Source: Cliona cf. orientalis
Lineage: Eukaryota; Porifera; Demospongiae; Clionaida; Clionaidae
DNA: 64,000 nt
Direction of reading: 5' to 3'
Assembly: GCA_963930775.1 (NCBI GenBank)
Contig: OZ005696.1
Span: forward strand, 8,672,980 to 8,736,979
Positions 1 through 11,828 of the stretch are shown here, piece after piece. A model generated the notes under the pieces. The model had not been told where the DNA came from. It saw nothing but the letters and a program-made list of their open reading frames with translations, and ran no database searches. A program made the position numbers and the translations under genes. Positions within the stretch are counted from its first letter, which is position 1. Every line of letters begins with the position of its first letter.

Positions 1-699
<699 letters not shown>

Positions 700-732
700 C
701 CTTTCTCTCCATCCCTCCTTTCACTCTCTATA

Positions 733-2310
733 TCAACTTACAATCGAGATATCCAATTCTGCCTTGCTGCACGACATCTCTTCTTCCACCATCACAGACA
801 CAGAGCCGTCCCACTGCACTTCAACCGTGACGCTAATCTTTGGCATACCCCTAGGGGCAGCTGCAATCATCAACACTACCTGACCGAGGTAGAGGTTGTC
901 CCTCGTCACTGGGCTCTCTCCTTCGTAAAAACTCACTACCACCTGCTTCTGATTTTCAGTTATCGTCGTCACTTTAACAGTCTCTTTGGCGGGTAGTTTG
1001 GCATTTTTAGTAATCACTGTGGTCACCAAGCCAGTGGGAGCTTCAATACTGATGCTGGAGGGTAGGGTAGTTTTGAGAATCACGCTACTGATGGAAGGGA
1101 CTTGGTACGTTCGATTTTGCAGGACGGCCGCTAAAAGCGCAGATCCGTGTGCAGCCGATTCTGAACTCAGCAGCTGCAGCTCTTTCCCATTGAAAAAGTG
1201 TCGGATGAGCTCTTGAATTTTCGGCACGCTACTCCCCTCCCCCACGAGGAGAATATCGTCGACTTGGTTTATACCTAGCCTTCCACTGTTGCAGCTGCGA
1301 AGAGCACCCTCTATCTCGTCCATTAGAGCCTTAAAGATATCGCCACAGAGATCTTCGAGCTTTTCCCGAGATATTCCAACCTCACAGTTGTACAGTTGAA
1401 AGGTGATGGTGGCCTTATTTGAAGTGGATAGTTTTCTCTTTGCCGCGGCTGCGGCAAGTCTCAGTGTACGGATGAAGGGTTTATTCCGCGGGATGTCGTG
1501 TCCGATCTTCTTTTTGAGCTCCTGGAGGTAGTAATCGACAAGGACGTGATCGACTTCGCTGCCAGAAACGTCGCAGGTGCCAGAAATCGATTTAACTTCG
1601 TACGTGGTACCTAGTGCACCCATAACCACAACACTCAGGTAGCCCGCTCCAAGATTAACCACGAGAATATTCCTCTCTTTCGTCGAGTTTGCAAAAGTGG
1701 CCTGTTTCTCGATGCAGTGTGCTAGACCAGCAGCTGTTGCCTCATTGACGGTGCAAAGTACATTCAACCCGGCTTCTTCGCAGAATTGGTGAACAAGTTT
1801 TCGCTGTAGGAGGTTGAAGCAAGACGGTACAGTTACTACAGCGTCTCTCACTGGCATACCGAGGCTGTTGAACGCATTTTCGACAATCTTCTCCGTCAGG
1901 GTGGTCATGAGTTGCTCGGGGGAATAATTGGTAGGTATTCCTTTGCACTTGACTCGAATAGCAGCTAGCTGGGTCTTCTCGTCCGGAACCAGCTCGATGG
2001 GGAGGTATCTTTCGTCGTTTACGACCCTCGGGTCAGTAACTGTGCGACCTAGGAGCCGTTTGAAACCGATTGCCGTGTTCGTCGGGTGGAGAGCCGAGAG
2101 ATCGCGCGCTTCTTTCCCGACTAAAACGACTGCGCTGTCCGGGTCACTGCTGAATCCGACATAAGTCGGGAAATTAGAGTTTCCTCGCTCGTCTTTGATC
2201 GTTTTCGGCTGTTCAGCTCCTTGGCTGAGCACGGCTGCTCGGCTGTAGGACATGCCAAGGTCCAGTCCAATGGCGGGAGGGAGCGGAGGTAAAGGAGGTG
2301 GCTCGGCCAT
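733..2310 (-). CDS. HSPA14/Ssz1-like divergent Hsp70
   Basis: An intronless 525-residue protein with an Hsp70 actin-like nucleotide-binding domain (about residues 13-400), a short beta-type substrate domain (about 400-520) and no helical lid. That is close to the layout of HSPA14 (509 aa) and yeast Ssz1. Recognisable landmarks are GLDLGMSYS (15-23), HPTNT (75-79), VTVPS (159-163), NEATAAG (189-195) and the phosphate-2 region NLGAGYLS (219-226). Residues matching the Hsc70 catalytic set are altered: Thr13 to Met, Lys71 to Arg69 and Asp199 to Asn219, while Asp10 (Asp17 here) and Glu175 (Glu190 here) are kept. In known relatives this subfamily is the non-hydrolysing partner in the ribosome-associated complex, so a cotranslational chaperone role in the cytosol is inferred. 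The ATG at 2310 is used because a proline-rich N-terminus leads straight into the first phosphate loop. Another divergent Hsp70 class is possible. Confidence 0.75.
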   Translation of the reverse strand: MAEPPPLPPLPPAIGLDLGMSYSRAAVLSQGAEQPKTIKDERGNSNFPTYVGFSSDPDSAVVLVGKEARDLSALHPTNTAIGFKRLLGRTVTDPRVVNDERYLPIELVPDEKTQLAAIRVKCKGIPTNYSPEQLMTTLTEKIVENAFNSLGMPVRDAVVTVPSCFNLLQRKLVHQFCEEAGLNVLCTVNEATAAGLAHCIEKQATFANSTKERNILVVNLGAGYLSVVVMGALGTTYEVKSISGTCDVSGSEVDHVLVDYYLQELKKKIGHDIPRNKPFIRTLRLAAAAAKRKLSTSNKATITFQLYNCEVGISREKLEDLCGDIFKALMDEIEGALRSCNSGRLGINQVDDILLVGEGSSVPKIQELIRHFFNGKELQLLSSESAAHGSALLAAVLQNRTYQVPSISSVILKTTLPSSISIEAPTGLVTTVITKNAKLPAKETVKVTTITENQKQVVVSFYEGESPVTRDNLYLGQVVLMIAAAPRGMPKISVTVEVQWDGSVSVMVEEEMSCSKAELDISIVS

Positions 2311-2802
2311 GTTGGTTTACTCTAGCTTTCGAGTTAGTTTCTCACTGCGTAAATCTTTGGTTTGCAGCATGTACTCTTGCTTGCAGCTTTAATAGCGATA
2401 TATATATCTCGTGTAGTTCAGCTCAAATTTGGAATGCAATATTAAATCAGATGCTCGGACGTATCCGTAGAAAATGTACCACAAATATGCAAACTATTAT
2501 TAGCCGGTTCTTCCGGTCAGTATGCATAATATTAGCGCTAGCGCAATCCACATGGGCTGCTTGGTTCTGTACAGTCTAGACTCTGGGGGGATAGGTGCAC
2601 AAAATTCTTTGATGATTGTGTGCAAAAAGTCATAACATTAAAACATTAAAATAAATACAATAATGACAATGCACATATACAAATGATTAAAAAGACTGCA
2701 CATAATACTGCTAAATATGTGGCAGGTCTCGGAAACTTAAAAACTAGTATTATAGTTCGATGTCCTTTTCTCTTCCTCTCTTTAACGAGTGCTCGTTGAA
2801 AG
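2311..2802. other. intergenic spacer, Hsp70-like promoter side
   Basis: About 490 bp between the Hsp70-like start codon and the stop codon of the Dispatched-like gene, both on the - strand. It must hold the 3' UTR of the latter and the promoter of the former. It is AT-rich and I see no conserved gene or clear regulatory motif. Confidence 0.5.
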
Positions 2803-5800
2803 CTAGCTGAAAAGTGGACTTCCATCGGGGCCCGGTATCACAACTCCTTCCCGAGTAGCAATATAGACACCGATTAGGCCGAGGAGGTAGAAACCAACGG
2901 TGCCAAGTATCGTAACCAGGGCATTGACAACCCTGTTCGCAACGCTCGTCTTTAGCGGCCCACACAGCGCGAGGAAGGTGCTACAGAACACTAGCGTGTA
3001 GATGATAGCCACCAGAGTCTCTATGAGGAGGATGAGTCCGAATCTGGTGAAGAGCTGGATCCACGTTCCAAGGAGAGGGAGAATGGCAACAATGGTCGTT
3101 ATGGCGGAGCTGATGATTGAGACGCCAATGAAGGAGATGGACGCCATTACTCTCTTCACTCGAGGAGAGGCACCTGCTGTGAACTGTGAGCGAGGAGGGC
3201 ATATAAATAATAATTATTGTTTTCATAATAACTTGTTAATGCATGCAGTATAGCACTCTAATATTTATCATGGAGCACACGCTGTATAAGCTCGTCATAA
3301 CAGAATCATTATGTCATTGATACTACACCAACTGTGAGGAAGTTTTCAACAACACATTTTGTGTATCATAATTTAGGCCTATTATTTATAAACAGCTTAT
3401 CAAGGGTAGACAAGTTCTCGGATATAATTTGGCTATAGCTGATATGAATTAACATACACACAGAAACGGGAGTACCGTAGCTCTGTATTGCAGATGCAGG
3501 AATGTTTACCTTGAAGCGATCAACAAAAGCAAGATGCCTGTTATCCACAGCCATGTATCCCTCTGAGAGATGAATGCAGTAGTCTAGAGCATTCCCAACG
3601 AGAATCGAGAGCGACACAGCCTCAACAATGCCCAGCTTCCAGCCAAACATACTGAACAGGCCCAAGAGAGAGAACAAGATGGACATGATGGTAAGAAACA
3701 TGGAGAGGACGATCCTCCAATTATGAGAGAGAACGGCCACGACAAGCGAACACAGACTGAACGATATGAGAATGCCGTAGATTGAGCCGTAGACGGCCAC
3801 GAGTTCAAGGTTCACCTGGACCCAATGCTCACCCGTCTGGAAAGTAGAGGAGAGGAGATCGCCAGCTCTGTCGTAGAGCGTTTGCTCACGAGAAATCTCT
3901 TTGAGTTCATTTGCGAGAAAGTCTTCCCATTTTTGGTAAGTGGTCATGCTGGTGAAGGGACTCTCAGTGGGGTTACTGGTCTGCAGGGGGAGAGAGAGAG
4001 AGAGAGAGAGAGAGAAAGAAAGAGAGGGGGAGAGAGAGAAAGAGAGGTGAGGAAGGGAGTATGGATATCTTGACTGTTTTATTCTCTAAGGCATAAAGCT
4101 ACATGCAATGATATAAATTCCAACAGTACACAAAATATTCCACAGACCACAGACTGTTGCCCATAGAAGCTCATGCAATGTGTGGTCCATTCCCCACTGG
4201 TATTCGTTAGGTCTCAGTAGAGGATAATATAAACAGGCTCCACTAAACCACAAATTAACATCACTGCCATAGATTGACCCAGTATGGAAGTGGGGGGAAT
4301 CCTGAACCCTATCACCCACCACCACCCACCATCTCATCCAATATAATATACACACAATGATGCTTTATTTCATCACCCATTTTGGGATATGCAGGCATCA
4401 TGGTGCCCCATAAGCAGTAACATAATATCTAATTTACAGTTATTTTCAAGGGAAACATCAAAAATACCCCACAACATGTTTCTCATAAATCAACTGTTGG
4501 TACAATGTCATGTTTATTAGAGGGGGGAGAATGAGGCCATTAAAATTACATTATTAAAATTTATTGGATGGCTAATTGAGGATTTTCTCCAAAACACACT
4601 ACAAACAAATGAATTGCTTACCGATCTGAATGCCATTGCGAGATACTGCAGTTGCCTGGTGCCACGTTGGTCCATGTACTTGCCATAGCCAGCCTTCACG
4701 GTCACTCCCTTCGGAGTCGGCGACATAAACGAACTAATGAACGGGAGACACTCCCTAATTTCCCTCGCTAGATTGACCAGGCAGCTGAAATCGTTCCTCA
4801 GACCCGGAGCGAAGCACTGATAGTTCCCCTTCAAGACAAGGCCGTTGTCGGGGTTACTGATGTTTTGGCAGATTCTGCACATGGCTCTGATGGAGCCCAG
4901 GATGATGTTTTTATTGGATGGGTCGACAGGGCAGGTGAAGGTCAAATTGAACTTGGGATCTAGTAAGGCAAAGTCCTACAAGAGTACGTGCGCGAGTGAA
5001 TGTGTGTGTGTATATTATAATTATAACATTCCATGGAACATTTCAACCTACCATCCCTAATTCTCATGGCTGGGCAGGTAATGTGATGATTATCCCCCCA
5101 CCCCCCAAGGTTTAGTGGAAGATAATTTGAAGGGTATAGCCTCGTCCACAGGCCTTACTTTTCTGAACATTATACTACAACCGATTGTGGCTAAGGGGAA
5201 CATGCACACAGCAAGCGACATCCTTTATGGTACATTACTCACTACCTAAACCAGGTAGTACATCCTAAACGTGAATCCACTCAGGTCTGTTCCCCACAAT
5301 GATTAACAACTAGGCCTGAATCAACCTATACCAACTAACAATAACTACAGTCAGGAAATTGACTCATAAATGTATAATACTATCAGTTTTTTTTATCCTA
5401 GTACCCACAGTAACTGTTAGGAAAAACCAACATGTAGCTTAGTGCTCCTTCCAGTATAAGGTAAAGCTATAGGCTGCTAGAATTTCCATTGATGTGTGAA
5501 TAGGGAGATTCCAAAAGCTTTGATGTGGCCACAGTATGCCCTACTGTCATGCCTTGAATTTTGCTTGGGGAGAATACTGGGCCATATCAAAATTTCTATA
5601 TGGTTTGCCAAAGCTTTTCTCTCCGCCATAATTATTACCTTATATGCATATACACACCAGTTCCTGTACTAACATACATACCGTATAGCCGGAAAATTTG
5701 GCAGTTTGGCGGTCTATATCACAATCGCCAAACTAAAATCCGCCAAAATTTCCTACTCGCATATAATTTATACGTATGGCGATCCCGTACCGAACCACCA

Positions 5801-8800
5801 AATTTAAATCCGCCAATATTCTTGCAATAGCGATTTTGGGCTCAACCGCCAAATTTAATTTCCGCCAATATTTCTGGCTATATGGTATGCAGCATGGGAT
5901 AATTACAGGGATATCCTCACATCAGCCAGACATCGTCGTAAAGCATTATAGTATCTTTATAATAATTAAAGGGGCTTACCCCTTCTCCTTCCTCGGGAAT
6001 GACATGAGAAGCATCATATTTCCTATGGACACCATCGATTCCAAAAACGACGTAGACCACGGCATTATTGGAGAACTGATTACCAACTACATTCTCGTTA
6101 GTACCCGGACCAGTAGGGGCAGGGGGACTGTCAGTGACATGGGAATCCGGAGTGAAATTCGGTGGAGGAGGACGAGGGGTAGTATGGGAATCAGGATTGG
6201 GATGACTTGGTGGTGAATCGGTATGGGGCTTCGGATTCGAAGCAGTGGTGAGGTGTGTGTGATGTGTTGGGGGAGGGGGAGTGTTGTGAGGGTGTGAGGG
6301 TGGTGACGTAGTGGAGGGTGGTTTGTGAGAAGCGGGAGGCTGTGTCCGTACGGGAGGAGGAGGAGGAGGAGTGACGGGTGGGGGGCGTGTGGGAGGAGGA
6401 GGGTTACGGGTGGGAGGGGTGTGGGTAGGAGGGCTGTAGCTAGGCGGATTAACAGGTGGCCTTGCTGTTGGAACTGAAACCAAAAAAAGACAAAATATTA
6501 TGATCACATAACATACGTACATGTAAGTTACATAATTATGTACATGTATGTGTACTATTACTGGTATTATGTACACACATGCATGTGATTACTCAGGAAA
6601 ATTTTAATATCAACAATTTTATCAGTGCCAGTGCTCTCCCCAGCATAACATTAGGGAAGTTGTCCACATTTTTCAAGGGAATGAGTACATGTATATGTAA
6701 TGCTAAAGCTTTGATGTACCACCACAGGCCACACCCTCCCATCATGCATTGAATTTGCTCGAGAAGAACATGACATGCGCATTGTACTAATGATTGACAT
6801 ACGTACAGCTGGGAGATGATATCATATACTGTTTAGATTTTCTCTGAGTGCTTTTAATACAGTAAGTAACTCATGCATATTAGCCACATTATTCCATGAT
6901 TGTGACATCAAACATACTTGTTATTGTGAAATTTAAATACAAAAACTATAATAATATTATATAGTTTACTTACTTGCTCCTGGAGTATACCAAGCAGAGC
7001 AGCCGTAGCAGTTCACCGCCTCGGCACTTGTCAGGTTACCAGCGAGGTCAAGCATCTTCTGAATATTCGAACTAGGCTTGAAAAACTGTGGAGGGCGGTC
7101 AGTCGGTTTGAGAAACGCAGTAGCAAGGAACGACGAAAAGAGCACCACAATAAAGGCAAATACCATGGTGAGGCTGCACAGACTAGCCAAGTGCTTGTTG
7201 TTGAGCTTATTACCGATCAAGAACCAGAACATGACGGGATAAGCGACAAATCGGATCATTCCGATCTGCTGTATCTCGGTCCAACGACTCTCGGCAGACG
7301 ATTTGCTGCTTCCCAGGACCGAGTCGGCTAAAATTGACTGTGGCTCTGCGGGGATAACTTGAGTTTCAGTGATAGTGAGTTGGATTTGAGTCATGGGGGG
7401 AAGGAGTGGAGAATTGTCCACATCATGATGATTGTCAAAGTGGCTCGGTTGCACATGTGGCTCGTTTGGAATCCTTTCGATCGTGGGTTCAATTTCCATT
7501 TCAGAATCCTTGATATCCGATTCTGGAATCAAAACATTGGTATCAGACACTGACGAACTGCTTGCAGTACTGGAGTTGTCCGAGTGTTCTCTACTCCCAT
7601 TCCCATTCTCCATGATCTCAATCCCACTGTCCCCATCTTCCATGGATCGATGGATCATTCGCACTGGAGGTACATCAACAGGCTCTCTCTTCTTGCGACA
7701 AAGTTTAGCGCAGGGCAAGTAGCTAAAGTTTTCACAGATGAGGAAGTAAGAATGCCAGATGTGTAGGGTAAAGGGAACCACAAGGACAACTTGAACGTAG
7801 CAGGATAACACCACAAGCCCCATGAACACACCAAACTGATACACAGCTGGGATCTGGACAGGGGAGGGAGAATTGATAGTATAATAATAGCAGTTCACTT
7901 TTCTGTGGTTATGAGGTAGTGATGAGCAATGCACGAGTTATCTCTTAGGCAATCTACTGTATGAGGTAAATAAAACTTCAGTGCCTCTCTTGGGAAACTA
8001 AAGCAAGGAAAAATATTTCAACATACATGCGCATATGCCAAATTATGCACATTGGCGACCCTTTACCAATAAAGCATGCCAGGGAATCTGGTAAAGGGTC
8101 GTCAGACTATAGGCAGTGCTGAACATGAATATAGAACCAAAATATCACTTACTGATGAAATAGCATTGGCAAAGAAAGCCACAGCGGTAGTAATGGAGGT
8201 GAAGAAGGTGGCCTTGCTGGCTTCAATGATGGTGTGTGTGATCCTCTTGTGCACAGTGTTGAGGCCAGCCAGCCGTGACGACTGCTTGAAGGTGTTAATG
8301 AAGACCAAGATGTCGTCAACACCAATGCCAATGATGACAAAGAACGAGATCACATTGAGCAGACCGAACGTGTTGATCCCTGAGAGAAGAGAGAGAGAGA
8401 GACTCAAACCTTGACAAACAACAGTAGGTACATGCAAGTCTACGTCTGTGAAGGACCAATATTATTATTGGAGAGGTATACCTGGCACATTAAATATTGT
8501 AATACACTGTTCCCTCACAAGGCTGTATGGGAATTTCAAGCATTCAAACAGATGACGTTGGGGGTGTCATATCAAGTGAATTCCATTCCATACAAATCAT
8601 CACAACTACGAACCACATGATTGCATTTCAATAGCATTCAGAAGGCATTCAAGATCAGATATCCCCAATGACCCTCCAACAAGGCCAGCCGGCCAGAACT
8701 AGCAATTCAGCTAAAGGAAATGTCTGCTAAGCAAAATCTACCAGGTGGTCAGTGCATAGGATGTACGACGATAATGTTCCATAATTATGGCTACAGTACA

Positions 8801-11427
8801 CAGCTTGGTCAAAAAAATACTGCATTTCACTTACCTAATATCTTTGTGTAGATGAAGAAGGCAATGGGGAAGCTACTGCCAATGGTGTAGACGGTGACAA
8901 AGGTTAACCAGAGGGAGAATCCTGACATGAAGAAAGCTAGGAACAAGACCAGACCAAGACTGATGACAGCTAGAACGGCGTCGTGGATACTGGCATGCTT
9001 CACCTCGTAGTCAAATATATTGGGTCCACCATAGAGAACCTCAACCTCACTGGTTCCGGTAGTGTGAGAGAGAGAAAGAGAGAGGGAGAGAGAGAGGGGA
9101 GGGGAGTGGAGAGAGAGAAAGAAGGGGAAGAGAGAAAGCGAGAGAGGGAGAAGAAGAGATGATTATGACAAGTCCAACGATTTATACACAGAGACAAATG
9201 TTTTTGAAACATGACAAGAGAAGACAAGCTGAGCACAGAACAGGCTTCCATGCAAGCTTTCTTATAAAACTTCACAACAATCACCAGTTCTGTTTTGTAG
9301 CAAGGTCTGAAATGCCTCAATCAAGTTTAGAAGGCTTCTACACGATTTCAACGAAGGCCTATATATCTACAGGTACGATAATTTGGCAGGTTTAGCACTG
9401 CCTGCAACAAGTGTTACATGCCGCACGCTCATCACCTTCACTGAGGTATGGAAATGCACAAAATGGTTGACATTATATTGCACTCCAGCCAGCTACATTT
9501 GTGCCTATAATTAGCTATAACACTGCACTTATATTATTATTATTACGCATGGAACTACTAGGATGATCCAATGCACAGCACCAAAAACAGGAAGCTTTAG
9601 CAGGCACATAAATATGTACCACCACAGATCCCATACATGGCATATAATATGCATGTACACATAATATTATATTCCTCCCTACAGTTAAATGATTATTACA
9701 GTGTCATGCATGCACCAGATCAAGTGTATACCCTTACTATGACACTGAAGGGGATTCTCGTAGCTGCTTTGGATAGCGTAATAGGATCACACGGTGTTTA
9801 TCATAAGACTATCATTTGGCTGGGTAAGTTTTCATCACCTGGTCACTCTTGGCTCGGCTACTGGAAGTTTGTGCAGGGCTTGGCTGACCGCCTAGCACTA
9901 AGACTACACACAGAAGAATTACAACCTTAATGAGGGATAACTTTGGCCATAATAGCGTGCGTTTGACAACGGTCTCTTTCTATTCCTCATTCTCACTCAT
10001 TGATAGCTCTCTCTCTTCCTATCCCTCTCTCCCTCTCTCTTTCTCTCTCCCCCTCCCCTTCTCTCTCTGTCCCTTTCTCACCCATTGGAGGCTCCATCCA
10101 GGTAGGGTATCAGTGATACAAAAAATTTAGTCACCAAATCGTACTCCTGGTTGTAGCGATCCCTCACGCGGTCTCCAGTATACGTAAAGCAGGGCAGTGG
10201 TAGTCCAACTCGAACTTGTGACCGCAAAAGCTTGGCTATAAACGAAGTGGAGTTGACAATAGTTACTTGACCACCTGTGAACCAGAGAGCATTCGTGTAG
10301 TTGTTCTTTAACTGGAGGAGGGAGTCAGTCAGATTGTGCGTGAGGTGGTCGGGATTATAGACAAACGAGCCGTTCCCCTTGTGCCGAGGGTAGAGCCATG
10401 TAAGGAGTGAGTTGATGGGATCACAGAAATCGACATTAATCCCTTTATGACAGAAATCCTTATAGTCGGGGACATTGTATATATGCTCCTCGATCTCGTG
10501 AATCCGTCTGATCCTCTCCTCGGTGAGAATGTTCTTGTCGGGATCCGGGTTGCTCTCGGGAACGCGAAAGACCAAGTCCAACTCCCAAACGACATGAAGC
10601 CGAGTCTGATAGTGACCGTTAGGATTGCGTTCACAACCCTCGATGATGTTCCGTTTGAGGATATTATTTGTACCCTTTCCCAGCGGTAGAGATGGCTCAG
10701 ACGGGTTAGTACCAGTGGCTGCGACGGAGTCGTTCCATATCTTGCCAGCTTTAGCGGCCGTGTACGCGTCCCAATGGATCTGTGAAGGGTGGTTGGGGAT
10801 ACTAAACGCCTCGATGGTCAGATTCAAAGCAGGAGGGTATTGATACACAGCCAATAATGCGAACATCAACGTCAAGAGAAAGTGTGCACCAAACTTCACG
10901 ATCGGTACTAGAGAGAACCTCTCGTGGAAGTACATGTATCTCACAACGAAGTGCACTATGGGAAACATGAACGCATAGAGGCCCCCCTTCGCCGCCACCT
11001 CGCGCTCCGTGATAGCATCAGCGTCGACCTGCTCCGGCCCTTCGGTAGACGCAGCGACATTAGGACCAGCGTACGCTACGTGCACGACATTCGTAGTTGT
11101 AGTAACATGGCTGAAGTTGACAGCTGTGCTTGCGCTAGTAGTACTAGTAGCAGAATCGACAGGTGCTGGGATAGTATTTTGTGTCTGAACGATATCTCCG
11201 GACTGTACCGAGAGTGGTCTGTATTTGTTACGCTTTAGGGAGCCTGGCTTTAGCTTGGACGTTATCCAGGAGAGCTTTCCACCACCTCCTCCCGTCAATT
11301 TCTCTTCTCCCTGCTCCTCGACACTCTCACCGCCATAGTTGAACTCTCCAGAACTTTCAGAGTCGGAATCTGAAGTCTGGCCGTCCGTCTCTGCCGACAC
11401 CAAATCGGACAGCTCCGTCGTCGACAT
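2803..11427 (-). CDS. Dispatched-like RND transporter with sterol-sensing domain
   Basis: Eight exons, all phase-consistent: 11427-10082, 9049-8835, 8379-8153, 7853-6974, 6473-5980, 4975-4622, 3980-3510, 3183-2803, giving 1455 residues. Order: Ser/Asp-rich cytosolic N-terminus, TM1 (about 175-196), large extracellular loop, sterol-sensing block from about 450, acidic cytosolic loop, TM7, a proline-rich second extracellular loop (exon 5, about 890-1054), then the final TM bundle. The two RND proton-relay motifs are present: GIGVDD (about 540) in exon 3 and GNALDY (about 1300) in exon 7. The latter sits in a context typical of Dispatched (DYCIHLSEGY). In other animals Dispatched uses a cation gradient to release lipid-modified Hedgehog from the plasma membrane; the cargo here is unknown. 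An in-frame upstream ATG at 11499 would add 24 residues, but the one at 11427 begins the more typical acidic tail. Confidence 0.88.
3985..4050. repeat. GA-rich low-complexity tract
   Basis: A G/A-only stretch in the intron before exon 7 of the Dispatched-like gene. On the coding strand it forms a long pyrimidine tract just upstream of the acceptor. Confidence 0.85.
5681..5885. mobile_element. MITE-like element with TA target duplication
   Basis: About 205 bp in intron 5 of the Dispatched-like gene. The ends are inverted: CCGTATAGCCGGAAAATTTGG on the left, and the right end read in reverse begins CCATATAGCCAGAAATATTGG. TA flanks both sides (5679-5680, 5886-5887). The inside repeats CCGCCAAAT-like units in both orientations and holds no transposase, so this is a non-autonomous element of probable Tc1/mariner type. 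Confidence 0.8.
8057..8100. repeat. short perfect inverted repeat
   Basis: GACCCTTTACCA at 8057-8068 is followed by its exact reverse complement at 8089-8100, with a 20 bp loop. It lies in intron 3 of the Dispatched-like gene, close to exon 3. No function is evident. Confidence 0.7.
9061..9160. repeat. GA-rich low-complexity tract
   Basis: A degenerate G/A-only stretch just upstream, in transcript sense, of exon 2 of the Dispatched-like gene. On the coding strand it is a long polypyrimidine tract leading to the acceptor at 9050. Confidence 0.85.
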
Positions 11428-11828
11428 GGCCGGCCAAAGATGAAACGATACAAAGCAAGGCGAGTCTTGTACTTGCCTTTGTGTTTTTAATAATGTCACG
11501 TCCCTGAATCAAATCAACTCTCAAGTGGTAAATTCTTCAACCGCAAAAAATCCCACTTATGTCTGTTTTTAATTAGTGTGTTCCTAATTAAACGCAAACT
11601 TCAATATTATTTAGCTAATTTACGGTACGCGGTACCACCCACTTGCACTTTAACCTCGGTACTGTCCCCACCCCATTTATAAGTTTACACAGGTTTACAC
11701 AAATAATTGATCACACATATTAAACACACACCCACATGCACACAAGCGGATCATACAACACACACAAGCAAACAAAATGTCGACAAAAATAAACATAATA
11801 TAGATGGGCACTCTCAAGCCTGTTCTAA
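11428..11828. other. intergenic spacer
   Basis: About 400 bp between the Dispatched-like start and the 3' end of the first GPR157-like gene, both on the - strand. It is AT-rich with CA-rich patches around 11700-11775. No gene or clear motif is seen. Confidence 0.5.
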
